From JAHJDR01 sp964609965 (lineage in GTDB: Bacteria > UBA10199 > JADGCS01), in assembly GCA_964609965.1 (NCBI GenBank), contig CAZSTS010000012.1, forward strand, positions 3,930-67,929: 64,000 bases of DNA. The letters are read 5' to 3'. Shown piece by piece: positions 9,027 to 17,647 of this stretch. A model generated the notes under the pieces. That model worked only from the letters and a program-made list of their open reading frames with translations, had not been told where the DNA came from and did not search any database. Position 1 is the first letter of the stretch. Each line of letters opens with the position of its first letter. The position numbers were made by a program, and so were the translations under genes.

Positions 9027-9054
9027 CTACCCACTATCCACTATCCACTATCCA
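9027..9054. repeat. 7-nt array, unit CTATCCA
   Basis: Four units (CTACCCA and three exact CTATCCA) follow the DUF1566 stop. A GC-rich near-palindrome (TCCGCCTTGGCGGA, about 9071-9084) follows, before the convergent flhB stop. Confidence 0.88.
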
Positions 9055-9097
9055 CGCCCGTCCTGAGCGATCCGCCTTGGCGGAGAGTCGAAGGAAT

Positions 9098-10237
9098 TCA
9101 CGATAAAGGATCAAACGTGGTAGGTTCTTCTTTATCTTTGGCTGGCCCCTCAGCAACATCTGCATCTTGAACACCTGCACCTTCTTCTTTCATTTCATAA
9201 ACAAGGCTTAAGACCTCGGCAATGGGCTCATAAAGATCTTCGGGTATGGCATCACCTTCGTCTACCTGAAGCAAAGACCAAGCCAAGGGAATATTGCGAA
9301 TGATAGGAATGTTTTCTTCACGGGCTATTTGCAAGATAAGTTCTGCAAAACTTCGTTGCCCTTTGACAATGACTTCGGGTGCTGCCATCTCTTCACGATC
9401 ATAAGCCACAGCCACAGCCACATGAATGGGATTACTCACAACAGCATCAGCCTTTTTTACACCTTGTTTTACATCACCAAAAACCATTTCACGGTGCAAA
9501 CGCCTTCTCTCACCTTTAATTTGAGGGTCACCTTCATCTTGTTTGTATTCTCGTTTTACCTCATCTTTGCTCATTTTGTGGCGTTTTTGATAGTTCCACT
9601 TCTGAACAGCCATATCAATCAGAGCTACCACAATAAATACAGCTGCTATTTTAAGAAAAAAACTGTACACAACCTGCCCTGTCATTTGCACAGCTTCGAT
9701 AATAGTAACTTTTGAAGCTAAAAGAATTTCTTGGATATAGCTTTTAACAGTTTGATACGCCAGATAAATAACCATCGAAAGCTTAACGATATTTTTGAGA
9801 AGCTCAATAAAAGTCACAACCTTGAACATGTTTTTAAAGCCTTCGACAGGATTGAGCTTTTCAGGCTTTGGTTTGAGTGGTTCAGTAGAAAAAACACCCC
9901 CCACCTGTACTAGGCCAATAAGAAGTGCCCCGCAAAAACCCGCTGCCAACACAGGACCCACAACCTTGAGCCAAGTCCATAACAACATTGTAAGAGCCTC
10001 TGACACATCCTTTAAGTTAATCTGCTCTTTGCTAACAAGACCATAACAATGGGTCATGAATTCTTTAATCGAAGAAGAAATATGACTCGCAGTAAAAGCA
10101 ATAGCTGCAAACACACAAATCAAAACAAAAACAGTAGAAAGGTCTTTGCTCTTTGCCACATCGCCTTTTTTCCGTGCTTCTCGTAAACGTTTTGGGGTCG
10201 CGTTTTCGGTTTTTTCTTGGGAGGAGTCCTTGGCCAT
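9098..10237 (-). CDS. flhB: FlhB/SctU-family export-gate protein with NPIH cleavage motif
   Basis: A 379-residue FlhB-family protein of the flagellar or non-flagellar type III export gate, which switches substrate class after self-cleavage. The N-terminus is canonical (EKTENATPKRLREARKKGDV), with four membrane segments to about residue 220 and a cytoplasmic domain carrying VSNPIHVAVAV near residue 267. The normal motif is NPTH, with cleavage between Asn and Pro; here Thr is replaced by Ile. A charged 25-residue tail follows. No other flagellar or secretion gene is nearby, so it is an orphan here. flhB versus sctU cannot be settled without the rest of the apparatus. Confidence 0.85.
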   Translation of the reverse strand: MAKDSSQEKTENATPKRLREARKKGDVAKSKDLSTVFVLICVFAAIAFTASHISSSIKEFMTHCYGLVSKEQINLKDVSEALTMLLWTWLKVVGPVLAAGFCGALLIGLVQVGGVFSTEPLKPKPEKLNPVEGFKNMFKVVTFIELLKNIVKLSMVIYLAYQTVKSYIQEILLASKVTIIEAVQMTGQVVYSFFLKIAAVFIVVALIDMAVQKWNYQKRHKMSKDEVKREYKQDEGDPQIKGERRRLHREMVFGDVKQGVKKADAVVSNPIHVAVAVAYDREEMAAPEVIVKGQRSFAELILQIAREENIPIIRNIPLAWSLLQVDEGDAIPEDLYEPIAEVLSLVYEMKEEGAGVQDADVAEGPAKDKEEPTTFDPLS

Positions 10238-10245
10238 AACTTGTA

Positions 10246-10274
10246 TTTCGTAGTTTGTGGATCGTAGATCGTCA
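10246..10274. repeat. Degenerate 7-nt array, unit ATCGTAG
   Basis: Units TTTCGTA, GTTTGTGG, ATCGTAG and ATCGTCA lie just upstream of flhB. The rest of 10238-10526 is AT-rich; I see no gene or strong structure apart from a short GGCTA/TAGCC hairpin near 10471-10486. Confidence 0.5.
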
Positions 10275-10526
10275 ACTCACAATTAACGACATACTATCCA
10301 GTACCTACACTTTATCTTATTCTCGGTTTGTTGAACACCAAAGTCCTGCTTGGGCCTATTTTTTATAATTTTTCTTAAAAAAAACACACAACTTTAAATC
10401 AGTACTTGCGATACATTTAATGTAAGGAGCAACACAACCTTAAGACAACGGCGTAACCCCTTGTTTATATTGGCTATATTACTAGCCATACCATGACTTC
10501 TTGGTAATTTAACAAGGGAACCCATT

Positions 10527-10727
10527 ATGGATAAAAAATATCAAAACATACTTTCCGAACTCAAAATGATAAACGATAGACTAGATACCGTTGTACAAAA
10601 CCAACTGGATATTAAAAGGGATATGCGGATGGTTTTCTCAGACATCACACACTTTGAGAATTTAGTGCTAAAAATTGTAGATAATAATAAGCTAATTAAT
10701 ATTTCGAGCGAAGATTTTCATCATTGA
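10527..10727 (+). CDS. Small coiled-coil hypothetical protein
   Basis: A 66-residue protein with an AGGGA box 9 nt before the ATG. It is predicted almost entirely helical with heptad-like hydrophobic spacing (ILSELKMINDRLDTVVQNQL), suggesting a short coiled coil. No membrane helix or known family. It stops 2 bp before the convergent acyl-CoA synthetase stop. Small size limits confidence, but the ribosome site and the tight fit between neighbours favour a real gene. Confidence 0.55.
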   Translation: MDKKYQNILSELKMINDRLDTVVQNQLDIKRDMRMVFSDITHFENLVLKIVDNNKLINISSEDFHH

Positions 10728-10729
10728 TT

Positions 10730-12676
10730 TCAGGAGATCGTTGGTATCTCTTCTAACAAACCTGGATTTTCCAAACTTGAAAGACTCCCCAAGTCTTGGC
10801 CCAAATATCTTTTCTTAATAGTCCCACGAACAATTTTTCCTGAGCGAGTTTTTGGCAAAACCTTTACCATATGCACAGCACTTGGCTTGAGTGTTTTTCC
10901 TAGATGTTTTGAAACCCAATTCTTAACATCTGTTGCCAAAAAATGAGTTTGCCCTATCCCCTTTTTGAGAACAACAAAACAAACAAGCGCCTCTCCCTTT
11001 ATTTCGTCGGGAACCCCAATTGCACAAGCTTCTGACACTAACGCGTGTTCGCATAATGTGGACTCAACCTCAGCTGGCCCTGTTCTTTTGCCCGCAATTT
11101 TAATAGTATCATCAGCGCGCCCCCTCATATACCAATGGCCATCAGCTTCGTTTACAACCCAATCACCATGATTCCAAATATTATCAAATTTGGAATAATA
11201 AGTTTCGAGATAACGCTCATCATCATGCAGAAAACTCTTAGTCATGGAAGGAGCAGGTTTTTTACAAACCAGGTAACCAACCTCACCCTTATCCGCTGAA
11301 TACCCACCCTCTGTAAACACATCTACAGCCATGCCAAGACCTGGACTTTGCAATGAGCAAGATTTTAGCTCCTTAATAATGAGAGGCGCCAACAAACAAC
11401 CCATGATTTCTGTTCCGCCTGAAATATTAATGATAGGAACCTTTCCCTTACCAATATTTTGGAAACACCATTCATAAGAATCAGGATCCCAAGGCTCACC
11501 TGTTGAACCTAAAATACGTAGCTTTTTCATATCGTATTTTTTTGTAATCTTTTTTCCTTCTCGCATGATGAGACGAATCAGCGTTGGAGAAATGCCTAAA
11601 TGAGTTACATCAAAATCTTTACACTGTTTTAATATACGATCAGATTTTGGATAATTGGGAGCACCTTCTGTAATAACTAATGTAGCTCCAAAATGGGTTG
11701 TTCCGATGATTTCCCAAGGACCCATCATCCACCCAATATCTGTCACCCAATAAAAAGTATCTTTAGGTTTTAAATCGAAATTAAAAAACAACTCTTTTGT
11801 TACTTGAGCTAACACCCCAGCATGTGTGTGCACGGTTCCCTTAGGCTTTCCTGTTGTGCCCGAAGTATAAAGAACCATGGATTGATGTTCACTGGGGAGC
11901 TCTTCACAACGAGCTTTAGGTGATTCCTGTGGAATGACTTCATCATAAAAAACATCTCGTCCATGAGTCATGGGAACATCTTCTAAATTTAATCGTCTGA
12001 CCACAATACATTTTTTGAGTGTTGGCAATAACCCCAGACTCTCTTCTAGCATAGCCTTAACAGGTAACTTGGCACCTCGTCTTAATGTTCCATCTGCTGT
12101 AAAAATAGCTTTTACACCTGCATTTTGGCACCGAGCCACAACAGCATCGGTTCCATAGCCAGAAAAAATAGGCACAATAACTGCACCCACTTTTAAAATG
12201 GCAAAAAATACCGGAATCAATTCGGGAACCATGGGCATATACAATGCCACGTAATCGCCTTTGCCTACACCGATTTTCCTGAGATAATTTGCAATTTGAT
12301 TAGTCTCTGCAAAAAGTTCAGCATAGGTTGTTTTCTTAACAGAGCCGCACTCGCCTTCCCAAATCACAGCCGTTTTATTAGCAAACGCTTTCTTTTTAAC
12401 ATGACGATCTATACAATTATGAGTGATATTGAGTCGACCACCAACAAACCATTTAGTAAAAGCAAAGCCTCTCGAGCCATCAACCAACTGCGTGTATGGT
12501 TCAAACCATGAAATATCTGTTTCGTGAACACAGGAATCCCAAAACCATTCAATGCCCGTAGTCGAACGCTGAATGAGCTCCTCGTACGTTTTTATTTCGT
12601 GGCGCTCCATAAACTTGGTAATATTTGCATTCTTGATAACAGATTTTGTTGGTTTCCATATGACTTGATCAGACAT
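10730..12676 (-). CDS. AMP-forming acyl-CoA synthetase, acetyl-CoA synthetase-like
   Basis: A 648-residue ANL-superfamily enzyme, the usual size for Acs. It activates a carboxylate with ATP to an acyl-adenylate and then the CoA thioester. Visible signatures are the P-loop YTSGTTGKPKGTVHTHAG, the hinge-region HGDWVVNEADGHWYMRGRADD, and the C-terminal PKTRSGKIVRGTIK, whose Lys is the conserved catalytic residue often controlled by acetylation. N-terminal WFVGGRLNITHNCIDRH is typical of acetyl-/propionyl-CoA synthetases. Acetate is the likely substrate but propionate or others are possible. AAGGAG precedes the ATG. It appears monocistronic. Confidence 0.88.
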   Translation of the reverse strand: MSDQVIWKPTKSVIKNANITKFMERHEIKTYEELIQRSTTGIEWFWDSCVHETDISWFEPYTQLVDGSRGFAFTKWFVGGRLNITHNCIDRHVKKKAFANKTAVIWEGECGSVKKTTYAELFAETNQIANYLRKIGVGKGDYVALYMPMVPELIPVFFAILKVGAVIVPIFSGYGTDAVVARCQNAGVKAIFTADGTLRRGAKLPVKAMLEESLGLLPTLKKCIVVRRLNLEDVPMTHGRDVFYDEVIPQESPKARCEELPSEHQSMVLYTSGTTGKPKGTVHTHAGVLAQVTKELFFNFDLKPKDTFYWVTDIGWMMGPWEIIGTTHFGATLVITEGAPNYPKSDRILKQCKDFDVTHLGISPTLIRLIMREGKKITKKYDMKKLRILGSTGEPWDPDSYEWCFQNIGKGKVPIINISGGTEIMGCLLAPLIIKELKSCSLQSPGLGMAVDVFTEGGYSADKGEVGYLVCKKPAPSMTKSFLHDDERYLETYYSKFDNIWNHGDWVVNEADGHWYMRGRADDTIKIAGKRTGPAEVESTLCEHALVSEACAIGVPDEIKGEALVCFVVLKKGIGQTHFLATDVKNWVSKHLGKTLKPSAVHMVKVLPKTRSGKIVRGTIKKRYLGQDLGSLSSLENPGLLEEIPTIS

Positions 12677-12768
12677 TTATGACTCCTTTATTGAAAAATA
12701 TTGTCTTTGAAAATAAGCTCTATCATATCTTAATTAATGAACCAAGCCAGGAAAAGCCTCAAAAAGAA

Positions 12769-13374
12769 TCACCACTTTAAGCTGCTGTGACCAAAAGGGC
12801 CATTAATGGATAGTGTCAAAGGAGGGTTTGAAATTTTGGTCTTCTTTGGAAAATAGACAATGTAATGTCGCGACCAAACATTACTATAGGGATAGAGAGA
12901 ACGATAAAAAGGCGTTAAACTAGATATTTTTTTAATTTTAGCTGGAGACATCTGTTTTCCATCAACTTCTAACTGGAGCTCCCAAACACTGTCCTTTGCA
13001 GATAAATCTGAATATCGATAATCATACGCGTAAAAACTGATATAAAAGCCATAATAGCCATCATATTTTTCTTTTTCGGCCTGCAAAAACTGCCCGGCCT
13101 TTTGATCACTATATTTGTACATGCCTGTTACTTTATCGATTTTAGAGTTAACAAACTCGTTACTTTGATAAGTCACAAACCATTTCATGGATGCATAAAA
13201 ATCATCTCGACCATAGACTTCTTTCTGGCGTGTCCAGCTTTTTAATACTCTTTTGTAGGATTTTTTTGCGTAAAGATCAGATGGGAAAATAATAAATGAA
13301 AAGAGAATACAAAATAAAAGAACAACACTTGAGCCATTTTTTAGTATTTTTTTTATCAACTCAAAAAGCCTCAT
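12769..13374 (-). CDS. Exported hypothetical protein downstream of a dksA-like gene
   Basis: A 201-residue protein with a hydrophobic signal-like segment (residues about 18-36, ending DLYAKKS), so probably periplasmic. The mature part is Tyr- and Lys-rich and predicted beta-rich, with no recognised domain. I start it at ATG 13374 (MRLFELIKK). The ribosome site (TAGAGGTGTCC) is the terminal inverted repeat of the inserted element at 13375-13500, and the ATG lies in the TCAT duplication. Before insertion the start would have overlapped the dksA-like stop (TGATG). Function unknown. Confidence 0.72.
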   Translation of the reverse strand: MRLFELIKKILKNGSSVVLLFCILFSFIIFPSDLYAKKSYKRVLKSWTRQKEVYGRDDFYASMKWFVTYQSNEFVNSKIDKVTGMYKYSDQKAGQFLQAEKEKYDGYYGFYISFYAYDYRYSDLSAKDSVWELQLEVDGKQMSPAKIKKISSLTPFYRSLYPYSNVWSRHYIVYFPKKTKISNPPLTLSINGPFGHSSLKW

Positions 13375-13500
13375 GGACACCTCTAAAAATCGCCCAGATG
13401 CAAGGCGGATTAAAAATTGAGCGAAGGAGCGTGCATACAAGTACGTAACTGAGCGTAATTTAAATTCAACGCCGCAGATGGGTAATTTGTAGAGGTGTCC
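13375..13500. mobile_element. 126-bp MITE-like inverted-repeat element with TCAT target duplication
   Basis: The element begins GGACACCTCTA and ends TAGAGGTGTCC, a perfect 11-bp terminal inverted repeat; the next 20 bp on each side also pair imperfectly (CCCAGATGC with GCAGATGGG). It is flanked by TCAT at 13371-13374 and 13501-13504, a 4-bp target-site duplication. It encodes nothing, so it would need a transposase in trans. Removing it with one TCAT restores a TGATG overlap between the two flanking genes. Confidence 0.85.
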
Positions 13501-13503
13501 TCA

Positions 13504-13875
13504 TCAATGATCGTCTGCAAAAGAACGTTCCACCCTTTCTTGTTCTTCTTTACATCGAATACAAAGATCTGTCACAGGTCTAGCTTCGAGACGCTTCACG
13601 CCAATTTCTTCTTCACAGCTTTCACAAACACCGTATTCCTTAGTTTCGATCTTTTCTAGGGCCTTATTGATTTTCTTAAGCAAAGTCCGTTCGCGGTCAC
13701 GGAGGCGAATACTCATATTTTGGTCAGATTCTGTAGAAGCTAAATCAACTTCATCAAAAAGCTCTTCTTCTTTAAAAGAATAGACGGGCTCTCCAACAGA
13801 TGCCGATTGCTTGATGATCTCTTCTTTTCTTTTTTCGAGTATTTCTTTGAATTTTTTTAATTCTGACTTTTTCAT
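13504..13875 (-). CDS. DksA/TraR-family zinc-finger transcription factor
   Basis: A 123-residue DksA/TraR protein. The N-terminal half is a coiled coil (KKFKEILEKRKEEIIKQS) and the C-terminus a four-Cys zinc finger (CESCEEEIG, then CIRCKEEQER). DksA proteins enter the RNA polymerase secondary channel and, with ppGpp, tune rRNA and amino-acid promoters; the DxxDxA-like tip is visible as DEVDLAST. A promoter-like TTGACA/TAATTC pair lies at 13925-13952. The gene originally appears to have been coupled to the exported hypothetical downstream, now separated by the inserted element. Confidence 0.9.
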   Translation of the reverse strand: MKKSELKKFKEILEKRKEEIIKQSASVGEPVYSFKEEELFDEVDLASTESDQNMSIRLRDRERTLLKKINKALEKIETKEYGVCESCEEEIGVKRLEARPVTDLCIRCKEEQERVERSFADDH

Positions 13876-13924
13876 AAATACGACTCCAAAAAATAAATAT
13901 CTCGCTCCCCATTAAAAAGAATAA

Positions 13925-13952
13925 GAATTATCCATTAAATAGGGATTGTCAA
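13925..13952 (-). promoter_or_regulatory. Probable sigma-70 promoter for the dksA-like gene
   Basis: On the minus strand TTGACA (13947-13952) is followed after 16 bp by TAATTC (13925-13930), about 50 bp upstream of the dksA-like ATG. It lies between the rplT stop and the dksA-like gene. A match by eye only. Confidence 0.5.
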
Positions 13953-13990
13953 TCAATTATCATCTTACGAGTTACAGCTAACCACTTGTA

Positions 13991-14350
13991 TTAAGCAGCT
14001 ATTTTTTCTTTTACCTGATTCACTAACTCTGTAAATGCTTTTGGATTTGATACTGCTAAATTTGAAAGGACCTTACGATCAAGTTCTGAATTTAATTTTT
14101 TGAGACCGTAAATAAAACGAGAATAACTTAGTCCCTCTGCCTTTACTGCAGCATTAATTCGAATAATCCACAATGCTCTGAAATCACGTTTTTTTGTCTT
14201 TCGATCACGGTACGCAAATTGTTCAGCTCGGTGGACTCGCTCAACTGCTGTTCTATAAAGTTTTGATTGTCCGCCCCGAAAACCTTTTGCTTTTTTTAGG
14301 ACGACATTTCTTCTTTTCCTGGCTTTACACCCTCTCTTGGCTCGTGCCAT
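13991..14350 (-). CDS. rplT: 50S ribosomal protein L20
   Basis: A 119-residue L20, normal length, with the basic N-terminus ARAKRGCKARKRRNVVLKKA and FRGGQSKLYRTA that bind 23S rRNA early in 50S assembly, and the RINAAVKAEGLSYSRFI segment. It follows rpmI as in most bacteria, with a 133-bp gap rather than the usual tight spacing. L20 commonly represses its own operon by binding leader RNA; no such leader could be recognised here. infC, usual first gene of this operon, is not upstream. Confidence 0.97.
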   Translation of the reverse strand: MARAKRGCKARKRRNVVLKKAKGFRGGQSKLYRTAVERVHRAEQFAYRDRKTKKRDFRALWIIRINAAVKAEGLSYSRFIYGLKKLNSELDRKVLSNLAVSNPKAFTELVNQVKEKIAA

Positions 14351-14483
14351 TGTTTCTCCTTTTGCCTGTCTGGCGCCTGTCTAATCAAAAATCAAACAAG
14401 TCTTCATTGCCAGAACAAAGCTTTTGATTCGTTCGAAAAAGGAAATCTTTCTTCCCCGCTCCAAACTCATCACTCATAGCTTT

Positions 14484-14681
14484 CTAAGCGTATGGTAATA
14501 ATTGCTCTACATTCTTTTGATCTGCTGGATGCACATAGGCTGTCTTACGTGCGTTGCGTTTCATCTTAGTAGTTTTGTGCTCTAATATATGAGATTTATA
14601 GGCTTTTTTAAATTTAATTTTGCCCTTTTTGGTCTTTTTAAATCTCTTTGCAGCGCCTTTACATGTTTTAATTTTTGGCAT
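14484..14681 (-). CDS. rpmI: 50S ribosomal protein L35
   Basis: A 65-residue L35, full length, with the family start MPKIKTCKGAAKRFKKT, very basic throughout, and HPADQKNVEQLLPY at the C-terminus. It binds 23S rRNA in the large subunit. It precedes rplT on the minus strand. The upstream neighbour is a phospholipid synthase gene instead of infC, so the operon has been rearranged or infC lies elsewhere. Confidence 0.96.
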   Translation of the reverse strand: MPKIKTCKGAAKRFKKTKKGKIKFKKAYKSHILEHKTTKMKRNARKTAYVHPADQKNVEQLLPYA

Positions 14682-14879
14682 TGTTCATTCCTCTGATTTC
14701 AATTCACAGTTTCAGCCCAAGCTGAAGCCATGAACTCCTAACTATCGAAGTGCGCCTATCTATGGAAAAGGCAAGAATATTGCAATGATATTTTGCAATA
14801 TTAGCAACATAAAACCCAAGATAAGCCCTAGATCCAAGCTTTCGCGGTAAATAACGAAAAATCAAGCCAAGCCAACTCG

Positions 14880-14913
14880 TCCTCCATAGTCGGCCTAGGC
14901 CGACGAAGGAGGA
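14880..14913. repeat. GC-rich palindrome centred on CCTAGG with outer CCTCC/GGAGG stem
   Basis: GTCGGCCTAGGCCGAC (14889-14904) is a perfect 16-bp palindrome. Outer TCCTCC and GGAGGA arms extend it to a 34-bp interrupted hairpin. It lies in the 282-bp gap upstream of rpmI. A run of about 87 codons is open there, but I see no ribosome site or protein-like composition, so I treat 14682-14963 as non-coding leader sequence. Confidence 0.75.
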
Positions 14914-14963
14914 TTGACGTGTTTGAACCTGTTTCTGAGTAAAATAAGAAGAATAGGGAAAAC

Positions 14964-15770
14964 TCAACCAGATGAAGCTTCTTTTTTGTCTAATAATTTC
15001 ATGATGTTAATTATTCTCTTGATCGCAGCTACATTACTCAAAAGAGTCACAAAGGATAAAGGAATCAAGTAAACATAGCCCACGAGACCTAGTATAGTCA
15101 GGCCTGGGAAATGAGAGTGGAAGAAAGGAAATAACAAATAGGCAAATACAGGGGCCAAAATGCCACCAGCTCCCAAATAAGCAATGCGTTCTGGACGCTG
15201 CATCATGCCTCCCGAATAATCAATTCCCATGGTTTCGCCCTTTGCTTTTGAATAACTTGTGAGCATCGAACCTAAATAAGCCAACATAACGATCCAAAAA
15301 ATAAAACTATCCCGGTAGAAAAAAGCTATGCCTGTAATAGTTAAACCTTCTGAAACTCGATCTAAACAAGAATCAATAAACGAACCTGCCTCAGTGCAGC
15401 GCCCTGTTGCTCTTGCAACACGACCATCAAAAAAATCAAAACTAGCCCCTACCACCATGAGCCAACCAGCCAAACCAAAATGACCAATGGCAAAAGCAAC
15501 ACCTGCAAACATAGCAATAATTGATCCCATAATCGATATCGCATTGGGGCTAATATTGAAGTAAATGAAAAAATTGTAAATAGGGCTTAAGAGCCACATC
15601 CAGTATTCTCTAATCCATTTATTGAGGATAATAGAAGAGTGCCTCTCTTCAATATCAGGTGTTTTTGGCCGTTTTTTTGAAATAAAAATAAAAACAATAA
15701 GAGCAATAACAATATAGCCATTAATAATAAACAAAGGACCAAATGATGTCCAAAATACTGTTGAATCCAT
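14964..15770 (-). CDS. CDP-alcohol phosphatidyltransferase, membrane enzyme
   Basis: A 268-residue integral membrane enzyme of phospholipid synthesis. The full catalytic signature is intact: DGRVARATGRC, then G, then DSCLD, giving DGx2ARx8Gx3Dx3D with the metal-binding aspartates. About six membrane segments surround it. The family transfers phosphatidyl from CDP-diacylglycerol to an alcohol (glycerol-phosphate, inositol-phosphate, serine and others); which one cannot be told. I start at ATG 15770 (AAGGTGG upstream) rather than TTG 15791. It follows a VanZ-like membrane protein by 17 bp and probably shares its transcript. Confidence 0.88.
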   Translation of the reverse strand: MDSTVFWTSFGPLFIINGYIVIALIVFIFISKKRPKTPDIEERHSSIILNKWIREYWMWLLSPIYNFFIYFNISPNAISIMGSIIAMFAGVAFAIGHFGLAGWLMVVGASFDFFDGRVARATGRCTEAGSFIDSCLDRVSEGLTITGIAFFYRDSFIFWIVMLAYLGSMLTSYSKAKGETMGIDYSGGMMQRPERIAYLGAGGILAPVFAYLLFPFFHSHFPGLTILGLVGYVYLIPLSFVTLLSNVAAIKRIINIMKLLDKKEASSG

Positions 15771-15787
15771 ATATAACCACCTTTTAT

Positions 15788-17098
15788 TCAATGATTGATT
15801 GCTAAATACCGTTTTTTCAATCTTCTGTATAAGAACAAATAGAGGCTCATTGCTATAGCTGCACCGGCTACATTCATCAACCCTTCATACCACCTTGTCA
15901 TCACACCATAAAGACTGACTTGAATGTGCTGATCTATAAAAGCAAATAAGATAATAATTATATGGGCCACACTCCATAACTGAATACGACTCTTTTTTGA
16001 ATGCCACCATGATTCCCATAAAATAGCTCGAAAATAAAATAACCCCAAAATAAAAAAATCAACTCCAGGAAAAAAAACGACCTTATTTATATAAAGAAAC
16101 ATTTTTTTCCAAAAGATATTTTGCATGGTAAGCACAATACCATTCTCAAAAACAGAGTGGGAAGATTGGCAAGACAAAAAAACGATAAGCCCTGCAATAA
16201 AGAATGGTGGTATGAAAAAATAAGCTCTTTGCCATGTTTTTCTTTTATAAATAGGATCAATAAGAACTTTGTTTCTAAACTTTTCGATTTGTTTGTCGAA
16301 ATAATAAAAAACAGCTCCTAAAACATAACTACAAAGAGACCAGAGCAATTCTTTTGTTGATAAAGAACCGTTTTTCAAAACAACAAGGCTCATTTGATAA
16401 ATCGCTAAAAACAAGCATCCAACAATGATTAATTTTAGCCAATCAATAGTGTGAAAACACAAACGGTCACGACGAAGATAAAAATACCTAATTGTGAAAA
16501 GCCCTAAAACACCAAACTCAATCAACATAAATACAAAACCAAGATACGCATATTGTGTGAGCAGACCCTGTTTATAGTTTAAAATATTGAACCCTACCAA
16601 AACCACAAAATAGGTCATGGCTAAAACAGCCCCCATGACCCTCATGTCATTCTCTCTGAGCTGCCTTGCTGGCAAAGACTTCAAGCCAACAGCAAATCTC
16701 TTTAACATCAATACGTAAAACGCTCCGCCAAAAATCGCACCAATATTATCAACAACCCAATCAGATGTCTGCATACTACGATTGGGCACATAATATTGAT
16801 GGAGCTCATCTAAAAAAGAGATACTAAGAATAATAAGGACAAAATATATCATCCAAGATCCTTTTATTCTTTTCTCTATATTATTTAAATAAAGAGCCCT
16901 AGCTAAGACAGCGCCTAACAAAGCATACAAAATAAAATGAACTAATTTATCAAAATAAGGAAAAGGAAAATAAATGAGGCTTGCAAAGTTTTGCCCTGAT
17001 ATACTCGATAACAAAGTAATAAAAGCATAATAAAGAACGCAAGGCAGCCAAAGAATGATATGAGAATTTTTCGTGTTTTGATTATATGTCTCTGACAT
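15788..17098 (-). CDS. VanZ-like polytopic membrane protein
   Basis: A 436-residue protein with roughly ten membrane helices. The first 140 residues match the VanZ-like fold: FDKLVHFILYALLGAVLARAL, then FLDELHQYYVPNR and WVVDNIGAIFGGAF. The C-terminal part repeats a weaker VanZ-like pattern (FIDQHIQVSLYGV, MNVAGAAIAMSLYLF), suggesting an internal duplication. VanZ is linked to glycopeptide tolerance, but most relatives are uncharacterised. The ATG sits within two 7-nt CATTCGA units (17096-17109), so the start codon itself is part of the repeat. Probably co-transcribed with the phosphatidyltransferase. Confidence 0.75.
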   Translation of the reverse strand: MSETYNQNTKNSHIILWLPCVLYYAFITLLSSISGQNFASLIYFPFPYFDKLVHFILYALLGAVLARALYLNNIEKRIKGSWMIYFVLIILSISFLDELHQYYVPNRSMQTSDWVVDNIGAIFGGAFYVLMLKRFAVGLKSLPARQLRENDMRVMGAVLAMTYFVVLVGFNILNYKQGLLTQYAYLGFVFMLIEFGVLGLFTIRYFYLRRDRLCFHTIDWLKLIIVGCLFLAIYQMSLVVLKNGSLSTKELLWSLCSYVLGAVFYYFDKQIEKFRNKVLIDPIYKRKTWQRAYFFIPPFFIAGLIVFLSCQSSHSVFENGIVLTMQNIFWKKMFLYINKVVFFPGVDFFILGLFYFRAILWESWWHSKKSRIQLWSVAHIIIILFAFIDQHIQVSLYGVMTRWYEGLMNVAGAAIAMSLYLFLYRRLKKRYLAINH

Positions 17099-17118
17099 TC
17101 GACATTCGACCTTGGCCT

Positions 17119-17619
17119 TTACATCTTGTATTTGCCAAAATCTTCTGGCTCAAGATTTTCGAGGATTTCCGTCCATTTTTGTGATTTCATTTGTTCTTCG
17201 GACTGGTTTACGTTTTCGAGCTTTCGAGACTTTTCAATCACTTTTTTATCTACAAAAATTGCGGCATTCGTTCTCAAAGCAATAGCTATGGCATCTGAAG
17301 GCCGACAATCGACAGAAAACTTTTTACCATGTCCAGAACAATGGATAATAGCAAAGAACGTATTGTCCATAAGGTCATTGATTTCGATGCGTTCAATTTT
17401 AGCACCTAATTTTTCGAGCAATACTTTGATGAGATCATGTGTCATAGGTCGAGAAAGTTCGATCTTTTCAATCTCAGTTGCAATAGCAGAAGCTTCGATA
17501 AGACCGATCCAGATTGGTAGCGCAACTTTTCCATCTTCATCTTTTAAGATGACGATAGGCATATTCGTGAAAGGATCAATAGTGAGCCCTGAAACATTCA
17601 TTTTTACTTGATCGACCAT
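17119..17619 (-). CDS. Bifunctional nuclease (DUF151/BFN) family protein
   Basis: A 166-residue protein of the BFN family, started at MVDQVKMNVSGL with GAGGAG 8 nt upstream. Family landmarks are TNMPIVILKDEDGKVALPIWIG, EASAIATEIEKI, RPMTHDL and the conserved SVDCRPSDAIAIALRTNA. Plant BFN1-type proteins have been described as having both DNase and RNase activity; bacterial members are common but less studied. The position 28 bp downstream of miaB suggests co-transcription with an RNA-modification gene. The predicted C-terminal tail (KMKSQKWTEILENL region) is charged. Confidence 0.88.
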   Translation of the reverse strand: MVDQVKMNVSGLTIDPFTNMPIVILKDEDGKVALPIWIGLIEASAIATEIEKIELSRPMTHDLIKVLLEKLGAKIERIEINDLMDNTFFAIIHCSGHGKKFSVDCRPSDAIAIALRTNAAIFVDKKVIEKSRKLENVNQSEEQMKSQKWTEILENLEPEDFGKYKM

Positions 17620-17647
17620 GTAGTTTGCTCCTCTACAACAATAAATA

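Noticed and set aside
14704..14967. Open frame of about 87 codons upstream of rpmI
   Set aside because: It crosses a perfect palindrome, has no ribosome site and an un-protein-like composition.
17126..17611. Long plus-strand open frame opposite the BFN gene
   Set aside because: It is antisense to a recognisable conserved protein and has no ribosome site; Ser/Phe-rich composition is a shadow of the real frame.
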